Source of the DNA: Gilliamella sp. Choc5-1
GTDB lineage: Bacteria > Pseudomonadota > Gammaproteobacteria > Enterobacterales > Orbaceae
NCBI RefSeq assembly: GCF_001690595.1
Contig: NZ_LZHH01000054.1
Coordinates: 31,474 to 95,473 of the forward strand
Direction of reading: 5' to 3'
DNA length: 64,000 nt
Shown here: one piece after another, positions 58,303 through 64,000 of the stretch
Numbering within the stretch: position 1 is the stretch's first letter
Layout of the letters: each line of letters opens with the position of its first letter
Translations under genes and position numbers: made by a program
Notes under the pieces: generated by a model
Databases searched by the model: none
Seen by the model: the letters and a program-made list of their open reading frames with translations, nothing else
What the model was told of the DNA's origin: nothing

Positions 58303-58574
58303 TGAAAAAGAACCAACTAATCAGTAATAGCATCAATGCGGTTAATAAGGCTGTAAATATATTATCTAATGAAGAATTAACTGTCATTGGTTTTTATCAT
58401 GATTCACTTTCAAAACCGACTATTGAAATTGAGCATCACCCTAAGTGCAATAAATATATAGATGCTGGTCAGGCAACGTATTATCGACACGAAGGGTACC
58501 ATCGATTTGGGCAGTTTGAATTAAATGGCTGTCGAATTATATGGAGAGAGTGCGATATTAGTCGCTTGCATTAA
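58302..58574 (+). CDS. Small early protein of unknown function
   Basis: 90 aa from ATG 58302, which overlaps the ATPase stop (TGATG). It has MKKNQLISNSINAVNKAVNI, a SKPTIEIEHHPKCNKYIDAG segment and ends GQFELNGCRIIWRECDISRL. The pattern is found in small proteins of Mu-like early regions; no function is known to me. Compact, with three Cys and several His. Confidence 0.6.
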   Translation: MKKNQLISNSINAVNKAVNILSNEELTVIGFYHDSLSKPTIEIEHHPKCNKYIDAGQATYYRHEGYHRFGQFELNGCRIIWRECDISRLH

Positions 58575-58593
58575 TTTAATAGGAGCCATAAAA

Positions 58594-59115
58594 ATGATAA
58601 AAGCAAAAAAACGTATTAAAGCAGCCGCATCTGTTTATGCAGTGCAATCCAAAGAGGAAGTAACATCATCAATTAGAAATTTAGGTGATATTCAACGTGA
58701 ATTGATTCGCCTAGAAACAGAAATGAATGACAAAATAGCCGAAATAACGGCAAGCTATTCATCAACTATTGATTTACTAAAGCTTAAGTCTACACAACTA
58801 CAGACAGGTATTCAAATTTGGTGTGAAGCAAATCGTGACGAACTGACTAATGGCGGTAAAGTTAAATCAGCTAATTTGATTACTGGTGAAGTCCAATGGC
58901 GTAATAGACCACCATCATGCACTATTCGTGGTTCAGAATCAGTTATTGAGGCATTGAAAGAACTGAAATTGAATCGTTTTATACGTACAAAAGAAGAAGT
59001 TAATAAAGAAGCTATTTTAAACGAACCAAATGTAGTAGCACATGTTCCTGGCATCACTATCAAAAAAGATGTAGAGGATTTTGCGATAGTACCTTTTGAA
59101 CAGGAGGTTATTTAA
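58594..59115 (+). CDS. gam: Host-nuclease inhibitor Gam
   Basis: 173 aa from ATG 58594 (TAGGAG upstream). It has the Mu Gam pattern: coiled coil N-terminus (LGDIQRELIRLETEMNDKIA), central LQTGIQIWCEANRDELTNGG and KVKSANLITGEVQWRNRPPS. Mu Gam, a bacterial Ku-like protein, binds linear DNA ends and shields them from RecBCD. Note that the host encodes RecC 45 kb away. Confidence 0.88.
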   Translation: MIKAKKRIKAAASVYAVQSKEEVTSSIRNLGDIQRELIRLETEMNDKIAEITASYSSTIDLLKLKSTQLQTGIQIWCEANRDELTNGGKVKSANLITGEVQWRNRPPSCTIRGSESVIEALKELKLNRFIRTKEEVNKEAILNEPNVVAHVPGITIKKDVEDFAIVPFEQEVI

Positions 59116-59117
59116 CT

Positions 59118-59261
59118 ATGCAAAAACAAGATTTTTATATTTTGCATCAATTTATATTAAGCCAGACAGCTAATTTTATAGTTCACTGTAAAGAGTATGG
59201 TTTATCTGAATTTGAAGCTGATCGCATCATCGACGAGCTAGAGGAATTAGCAAATGGCTAA
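59118..59261 (+). CDS. Short early ORF of 47 aa
   Basis: ATG 59118 follows gam after 2 bp, with AGGAGG about 11 nt upstream. The product starts MQKQDFYILHQFILSQTANF and ends EFEADRIIDELEELANG. It is mostly helical. The stop overlaps the next gene start by 8 bp. No homologue is known to me; tight coupling on both sides supports translation. Confidence 0.6.
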   Translation: MQKQDFYILHQFILSQTANFIVHCKEYGLSEFEADRIIDELEELANG

Positions 59262-59457
59262 ATTCTCTAGCCCAAAACGTTATATGCCCGACCATTATAT
59301 TTCAATCAGTCATGAACATTCATTTATGCGTGAAGTAACTGGTCAGGGCTATGTTGATGGAAAGCTGTACGATGAACTTTATGCTGAATATATAAAATTA
59401 AAATCAGCTAAAACATTAAAACAGCGTTTTGTTAGTTTTTTTAAGGTATTTTTATGA
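59254..59457 (+). CDS. Short early protein, unknown
   Basis: 67 aa starting MAKFSSPKRYMPDHYISISH and ending QRFVSFFKVFL. It overlaps both neighbours by a few bases (8 and 4), which supports a real gene in the early operon. No recognisable domain; a basic, aromatic C-terminus may contact nucleic acid or membrane. Confidence 0.55.
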   Translation: MAKFSSPKRYMPDHYISISHEHSFMREVTGQGYVDGKLYDELYAEYIKLKSAKTLKQRFVSFFKVFL

Positions 59458-60143
59458 AAAATAATAATGAAAAGTATATTGATAAAATCAAAAAACTTTT
59501 AGCTTTAGCAAAATCAACAAATCCCAACGAAGCTGCTATTGCAATGAATCAAGCCATCAAATTGATGGTAAAACATAATATTAGTAATAAAGATGTGGAA
59601 TTATCTGAAATTGAGGAACATGTGTCAAAACATGCCCCTTCAAATGCAGAAAAACCACCAAGATATTTTTCAATATTAGTAAGTATCATTTCAAGCGCAT
59701 TTGGTGTGCGAGCTTACTTTATTAGGGAAAACAATAAACGAAAGGTTTCATTTTATGGACTTAGGGAACGACCACAATTAGCAGCTTATACCTTTGACGT
59801 TTTAAGTGTTCAATTAGTTAAAGCTCGAAAAGAATTCTTATCGCAACAAAATGGTAATTGTAAAAAAATCACTAAAATCAACCGAGCTGATGCGTTCTGT
59901 GTTGGCTGGGTTAATGGTGTTTATCAATTAATTGAAGATTTTGCAATGACTGATGAGGAACTAAATCTATTAGCTGAATATAGAAAGACCAAAGATTTAT
60001 CACCAGCTAAGGTTAGAGATGCTAAAAAGTGTAATGGTTCAGACTCTTCACAATTTATTGGTTACTTACAAGGTAAAACCGCTCAATTGAATCATGGTGT
60101 ATCAAGTTCAGGTTATTCTCCATCATTAATAGAGGGTAAATAG
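59454..60143 (+). CDS. DUF2786-domain early protein
   Basis: 229 aa. The N-terminus KYIDKIKKLLALAKSTNPNEAAIAMNQ is the DUF2786 pattern, followed by a second domain (YFSILVSIISSAFGVRAYF; YTFDVLSVQLVKARKEF). The end is polar. Widespread in phages, function unknown. It follows the small gene with a 4-bp overlap and is 1 bp from gemA. Confidence 0.78.
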   Translation: MKNNNEKYIDKIKKLLALAKSTNPNEAAIAMNQAIKLMVKHNISNKDVELSEIEEHVSKHAPSNAEKPPRYFSILVSIISSAFGVRAYFIRENNKRKVSFYGLRERPQLAAYTFDVLSVQLVKARKEFLSQQNGNCKKITKINRADAFCVGWVNGVYQLIEDFAMTDEELNLLAEYRKTKDLSPAKVRDAKKCNGSDSSQFIGYLQGKTAQLNHGVSSSGYSPSLIEGK

Positions 60144-60545
60144 ATGAAATCTAAATACATCAGGCTGATTCATATTGCAAAATCTCAACTTAATCTGGAT
60201 GACGATACCTATCGTCATCTATTACGGACTATAACTAAAAAAACTAGCACCAAGGATATGACAGTTTGGGAACTGGAAAAAACTCTAAATCACCTTAAAT
60301 CAAAAGGTTTTAAAGTTAAATCATCAAAAAAAACAGGGAAGATAACTGCTACAGAACCAGTTCATAAAAAAATACGCTCATTATGGCTAGAACTAGCTGA
60401 TGCGGGTGAAGTAAAAAACCGCTCAGAAAAAGCTATCAATTCTTATGTAAAACGTATTACTGGTGTTGAAGTAATGAATTGGCTTACTCAAAAACAAGCA
60501 ATGGTTGTAATTGAAAGCCTAAAAAGTTGGCAAGCTCGCATATAA
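60144..60545 (+). CDS. gemA: GemA-family regulator (Mu gp16-like)
   Basis: 133 aa, starting MKSKYIRLIHIAKSQLNLDD and having YRHLLRTITKKTSTKDMTVW, then LNHLKSKGFK. The C-terminal SYVKRITGVEVMNWLTQKQA motif is typical of phage GemA. Mu GemA alters host supercoiling and gene expression during replication. Confidence 0.85.
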   Translation: MKSKYIRLIHIAKSQLNLDDDTYRHLLRTITKKTSTKDMTVWELEKTLNHLKSKGFKVKSSKKTGKITATEPVHKKIRSLWLELADAGEVKNRSEKAINSYVKRITGVEVMNWLTQKQAMVVIESLKSWQARI

Positions 60546-60555
60546 AGGAAGAAGC

Positions 60556-61062
60556 ATGAAATTAACACGTTGCCCAATTTGTCATAACGAAATTAATTTA
60601 GAAGCATTAGTCGAAGATGATTCTGGCAGAGAACTACTTATATTAGTAAGTAATTTAAACTATGGCTGTGCTAAACCGATGATTGCCTATATTGGTTTAT
60701 TTCGTACTCAAAAATCAAATTTAAGTAATTCTAGAGCAGTAAACTTAATTAATGAAGTTCTGAAATTATATCAACCAAGCAGGCATCTAGCTCACGCACT
60801 ACGGGAAACAGTTAATAATATTCACGCTAAGCGTTTAACTAGTGAGTATAAACCGTTTAAAAATCATAACTACTTAAAATCTGTTTATGAATCAACTAAG
60901 CATTTATTTGCATACGTTGAACATAAAGAAGAAGACAAACCAGCTCGTAGCAGTAATGAAGAGTATTTTGAACAGATGTATAGAGCCGGTATCGATTTTA
61001 ATAAATTAGAAAAAAATATACCCGGTGCACTAGATTGGTATAAGAACAAAACAGGAGCGTAA
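60556..61062 (+). CDS. Early protein with N-terminal zinc-ribbon-like CxxC
   Basis: 168 aa with RBS AAGGAAG. The N-terminus MKLTRCPICHNEINLEALVE has a single CPIC pair. ELLILVSNLNYGCAKPMIAY and LSNSRAVNLINEVLKLY follow, a pattern seen in BcepMu-like early regions. The C-terminus contains a helical EYFEQMYRAGIDFNKLE. Function unknown, probably DNA related. Confidence 0.6.
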   Translation: MKLTRCPICHNEINLEALVEDDSGRELLILVSNLNYGCAKPMIAYIGLFRTQKSNLSNSRAVNLINEVLKLYQPSRHLAHALRETVNNIHAKRLTSEYKPFKNHNYLKSVYESTKHLFAYVEHKEEDKPARSSNEEYFEQMYRAGIDFNKLEKNIPGALDWYKNKTGA

Positions 61063-61065
61063 ATT

Positions 61066-61428
61066 ATGACTAAGTCTGCAATATCTATTAAACGTCACGA
61101 ACTGCTAACGCATATATCATTATCTGTGGCTAATGAAGCCATGGATTATGGTCTACCTGAAGATATTGCAGCTCATCTTGGCGATAGTATTGCAAATACA
61201 ATTTCAGAACTGTTCGGCGGTCAGAATATCACATTTCCACGCGACTACAGATTTAAACTAAACCAACGTGACTTGCAAATCTATGACGCATTTAAAGGCA
61301 ATAACTACGCAGAACTAAGTCAAAAATATAAAATGACAGAACGAGGTATCAGAAAAGTAATCGACCGAGTTCATAAACGAATGATAAAAGAAAAACAACC
61401 AACACTGTTTGAATTTAATGACGCCTAA
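61066..61428 (+). CDS. Mor/C-family transcription activator
   Basis: 120 aa. The Mor pattern is seen: HISLSVANEAMDYGLPEDIA, AHLGDSIANTISELFGGQNI, FPRDYRF, then a C-terminal helix-turn-helix (NYAELSQKYKMTERGIRKVI, DRVHKR). In Mu, Mor opens the middle and C the late promoters. This is the only member here, so it is the likely activator of the two late promoters at 42.5 and 50.4 kb. Confidence 0.88.
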   Translation: MTKSAISIKRHELLTHISLSVANEAMDYGLPEDIAAHLGDSIANTISELFGGQNITFPRDYRFKLNQRDLQIYDAFKGNNYAELSQKYKMTERGIRKVIDRVHKRMIKEKQPTLFEFNDA

Positions 61429-61468
61429 TTAATTTTTAGAGCAAAATTTTTTAGGCAATTTTTTATTT
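61423..61468 (+). terminator. Terminator of the prophage early operon
   Basis: GCCTAA (61423-61428, including the mor stop) pairs with TTAGGC (61451-61456). An inner AATTTT/AAAATT extends the stem, and AATTTTTTATTT follows. The remaining 95 bp to the prophage right end is AT-rich, with terminal repeat only. Confidence 0.75.
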
Positions 61469-61563
61469 CATATTTTGTAACACTTTTTCAAAAAACAATT
61501 TCATTATTTCCCTGTTTATTTTGTTATATCCCATTTATCTCATCATTCTATTATTATTTATCA

Positions 61564-61736
61564 TGTTCTATTTCACTTAGTACAACTTGGATAGCTTCTT
61601 TACCTAGATTTTCTTGTAAACTTTCCATCGATAATAGATGAAAATAACTTAGCGAAACTAAATTATCAATTAGTAGATAACGATACTGCTTGCGTGCCTT
61701 TTCATTATCTAAAAGAGTGAGTATTTGCTTTTCCAT
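61564..61736 (-). pseudogene. DUF4123 T6SS adaptor, 5' part (split by the prophage)
   Basis: Starts at ATG 61736, overlapping the vgrG stop (TAATG), and reads MEKQILTLLDNEKARKQYRY, then LLIDNLVSLSYFHLLSMESL and VVLSEIEH up to the prophage edge. It then enters the prophage and stops after two residues. YLLID is the common DUF4123 start. The rest is at 25794-26532 across the prophage; EIEH joins to APHQLRPD in frame. Confidence 0.82.
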
Positions 61737-63417
61737 TATGCTGACTCCGAACAAGTATCGCCTTTTGGCAAATTGGGGATTGGTACTTGGTAATTTGCAG
61801 GTCCTAATATACGAAAGCTAGCCGATTTAACCTGAACATCACCCGGGGCGAGCATTTTTATCCCGCCATTTTCAATTACAATAGCAACATCATCACATGC
61901 CAATACGAGTTTTTTCTTGGCTGATATAATCACTTCGCTGTCGGTGCTGGTAATTGTCATATTTTGTTTTGAACTTAATTGCATTTCATCATTTTGAGCC
62001 TGTATTTCGACATTACCTTGCGAAGCAAATAGCTTTATGCCCATTTTGTTGGCAAATAGGCTTATCATGTTACCCGCAGTGACCATAAAGCGTTTAAACG
62101 CACTAACATCAACCGTGTTTTGTGCTGTCTGGATAATGTTTTCACCTGCGGTGTGTTGAATTGAACTTGGGGTGACATCCGCCATGCCAGCTGGTGCGTA
62201 AGTAAGTATTCCCGGTTGTTTTAGTTCTTTTAAGCTTTGTTCAAATAGCTGTTTTTGGGTTTGTAAATCAGCCAGTTCAGCTTTGGCGGCCTCGGCAAGT
62301 TCATTGAGCCGTTTAACCATTTCGCAAGCTTGTGCAAGTTCTTTAACCGCATTATCCATTTGTAGTTGTATATTACTTGCCTGTGTCTGCTCTTCGCTAG
62401 TGATATACAGCCCTTTACCCGCTCTTATCGCCCCCAGTCATCGGTGCGTAGTTCAAAACCTTCACCGCGGGGTTGTTTTTTTTCGTTAACTAAGTGACCA
62501 ATATTAAGTTGCGTTTTGCCGTATTCAGTAGCCAGTTTGATGTGCTCTTGTCCGCGTTTGTCATCCATGCACAGTTTGTTATTAGCCGGGGTGCGAATGA
62601 TGTTGCGGTGTTTGTTGATGGTGGTGATAGGGTCAGGGTGGGCACTGTCGTGCATGGCATGGGCTATATACGGCCTATCGGGATTGCCGTTCATAAAGGC
62701 GATGACCACTTCGGTGCCGTCAATTAAGGGAAAGTGAAAGCCATAGGTGCTGCCTGCATACGGTTTGGCTAAACGTATCCAAAGGCTTTCTTCGCCATTT
62801 TTCCATGTTTTTAGGTCAAAGTTAAATTTAACGCGGTAGCGTCCTTGAGTGTCAATATAGCCATAGGTGTCATTGTCGGGACTGGTGACCCTTGCCGGCA
62901 AGGTGCCGCTGATTTGGGGCCAGCTGATAGGCGTCGGGCGGTAGAGCGTTAATGCCTGATAAGGAATCGCAGTAAATTCGAGCTCGTATGCATCGGTGCG
63001 GTTACCGTGTCCTTGTACACTTAAAATAATTACGCCGTCATTGATATTATTCAGTGGACTGCCGTTGAGGTTAATCCATTGACCCGGTGCTAGCGCGTAG
63101 TGGTTGCTTTTACCGTGAATAATAACTTGTTGGCTGATTTTTTGTTCGTGCCGTAGGCGTGCATACCATTCACCACTTTCGATGCTAATTTCACTAGAAT
63201 TGTTATCACTAGTCTTAACTTGACCGTTATCATTGAGTCCTTTGTAGTGCTCTTCATAACGGTAATCAGTGCCATAGGTGGTGGTGCTTTTCGGTTGGGT
63301 ATTGATGTCTTTGTGCAAATCCGTATTGGCGGTTCGATAGTTATAATCATTTACCTCAACTGATGAGGCCACCACGGCACTGTGTAAGCGAATATCCCAA
63401 ACGCTGGATCGGCTACA
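61736..63417 (-). pseudogene. vgrG: VgrG spike protein, truncated by an IS and frameshifted
   Basis: The open frame starts at the IS edge (SVWDIRLHSAVVASSVEVND). It covers the last part of the gp27-like domain, the gp5-like OB fold (ARVTSPDNDTYGYIDTQGRY; AGSTYGFHFPLIDGTEVVIA; NPDRPYIAHAMHDS) and the DUF2345 C-terminus. About 180-200 N-terminal residues are missing. At 62431-62435 five C on the plus strand (GGGGG on the coding strand) should be six: the frame reads RTDDWGR-stop, while the next frame continues AIRAGKGLYITSEEQTQASN. VgrG is the T6SS spike that carries effectors. Confidence 0.88.
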
Positions 63418-63479
63418 CTAATTCATACAACTTTTTTAAGGGGTAAGGTAAACTTATCACAACTAAAAAAGGAACAAAT

Positions 63480-63779
63480 ATGAATAAGATTAAACGCAAA
63501 AGACGAACATTCACAGATGATTTTAAACACCAAATGGTCAGTCTTTATCAACATGGTAAATCACGTAGTGAAATCGTTGCCGAATATGATTTGACACCAT
63601 CAGCTTTGGACCGTTGGATAACGCAATCAAGCCAAAGTGGCTCATTTAAAACAAAAGATAATCGCAGTCCACAAGAACAAGAGCTAATCGCGTTGCGTAA
63701 AGAGCTTAAACAACTCCGCATGGAAAACGATATTTTAAAGCAAGCAGCACTGATAATAGGGCGAAAATCGCTATCCTAA
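63480..63779 (+). CDS. IS3-family transposase OrfA
   Basis: 99 aa. RRTFTDDFKHQMVSLYQHGK, SEIVAEYDLTPSALDRWITQ (helix-turn-helix), and the leucine zipper ELIALRKELKQLRMENDILK, followed by QAALIIGRK. This is the typical IS3 OrfA. The end overlaps OrfB; -1 frameshifting at AAAA (63764-63767) would make the OrfAB transposase. Confidence 0.9.
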   Translation: MNKIKRKRRTFTDDFKHQMVSLYQHGKSRSEIVAEYDLTPSALDRWITQSSQSGSFKTKDNRSPQEQELIALRKELKQLRMENDILKQAALIIGRKSLS

Positions 63780-64000
63780 AAGCAAATCGACATCGTTATA
63801 GCATAACAAAGCTATGTCAATATTTAGGATTATCAAGATATTATGCTTATTATCAGTGTAAATTGAATAGACAAAAATCAGTAGGGCTTTATGCCGATAA
63901 AATCGTGACGCTATTTAATCAGAGCTATCAGTCTTATGGTACAAGACGAATTCGTTTTGATTTACAAAAAGAGAATATTTGGGTGTCACGCCGTTACATT
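63767..64000 (+). CDS. IS3-family transposase OrfB (partial)
   Basis: Open in the -1 frame from the AAAA slip site to the window end, 78 codons: IAILKANRHRYSITKLCQYL, GLSRYYAYYQCKLNR, then YADKIVTLFNQSYQSYGTRR. It matches the N-terminal HTH_21 region of IS3 OrfB (YGxRRI). The DDE catalytic core lies beyond the window. Confidence 0.85.
   Translation, partial: MAILKANRHRYSITKLCQYLGLSRYYAYYQCKLNRQKSVGLYADKIVTLFNQSYQSYGTRRIRFDLQKENIWVSRRYI

Larger units (their letters stand above)
26533..61563. mobile_element. BcepMu-like transposable prophage, 35.0 kb, non-contractile tail
   Basis: Limits: both ends start TGATAA reading inwards (26533 plus strand; 61563 minus strand), and the flanking host gene joins in frame across them. 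Contents: repressor and early genes divergent from about 53.65 kb; transposase, ATPase, Gam, GemA and Mor/C on the right; lysis, terminase, Mu-like head and siphovirus-like tail on the left. Known BcepMu phages have this inverted early region relative to Mu and a distinct transposase lineage. No 5-bp target duplication is visible. All expected structural genes seem intact, so it may be inducible. Confidence 0.9.
63405..64000 (+). mobile_element. IS3-family insertion sequence, left part
   Basis: Carries orfA and the start of orfB in the -1 frame. The left edge is not exact: the vgrG frame is lost at 63418, and a TGG at 63405 is a possible IS end. The right end and target duplication lie outside the window. 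Confidence 0.75.

Noticed and set aside
26538..61556. ATTAT as a 5-bp target duplication (26538-26542 and 61550-61554)
   Set aside because: The prophage would then begin TGTTTAAATT on the left but end CATTCT on the right, without matching termini, and the adaptor halves would join with a stop codon. The TGATAA ends give an open frame.

Overview
The window is an AT-rich gammaproteobacterial chromosome segment. The core genes (bifunctional TyrA, an F1Fo ATP synthase operon close to the enterobacterial one, RecC, a tRNA-Asn almost identical to that of Escherichia coli) point to an Enterobacterales/Pasteurellales/Orbales relative. Low GC plus an orphan VgrG/VasX-type cluster would fit an Orbaceae bee-gut bacterium such as Gilliamella. 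That assignment is inference, since no 16S or marker search could be run.

Layout. (1) 1-18.5 kb is ordinary core genome: xseA (partial) and xthA on the minus strand; tyrA, glmM, the complete atpBEFHAGDC operon (no atpI), recC with a yjjV-like TatD nuclease, an MdtD-like exporter with a YcbL-like metallo-hydrolase, a BirA-operator-controlled bioY with an overlapping YiiX-like hydrolase gene, and tRNA-Asn. (2) 18.9-26.5 kb and 61.6-63.4 kb are two halves of one minus-strand type VI secretion (T6SS) cargo operon: vgrG, a DUF4123 adaptor, a 1217-aa VasX-like effector with membrane helices, two paralogous putative immunity genes separated by a duplicated remnant of the effector 3' end, a PAAR spike tip, and a two-helix membrane protein written in two frames. 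(3) 26,533-61,563 is a 35.0-kb transposable prophage that splits the DUF4123 adaptor gene. (4) 63.4-64 kb is the start of an IS3-family element that truncates vgrG.

The prophage has the layout known for the BcepMu family. A Mu-type DDE transposase, an ExeA/MuB-like ATPase, Gam, GemA and a Mor/C-like activator are transcribed rightwards from a central control region (about 53.65 kb). The repressor, accessory genes, lysis cassette, Mu-like head genes and tail genes are transcribed leftwards. The tail is non-contractile: there is a tube protein, a tail chaperone with a -1 frameshift extension, a tape measure and a tip complex, but no sheath or baseplate genes. Two copies of a 24-bp motif, each 19 nt before a -10-like CATRAT box, lie upstream of the holin and the protease genes. 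These are the positions of the late promoters Plys and PI in phage Mu. A perfect 18-bp palindrome fills the -35/-10 spacer of the early promoter.

Between the repressor and the lysis late promoter sits an accessory cassette: a Flk-like membrane protein, two lipoproteins, and a GNAT/PUA-like fusion overlapping an ASCH-domain gene. It lies outside the predicted late promoters, so it is a candidate lysogen-expressed system and the best candidate here for undescribed biology. The T6SS operon appears inactivated several times over (IS truncation and frameshift in vgrG, prophage in the adaptor). However, the adaptor halves rejoin in frame with no target duplication if the prophage is removed.
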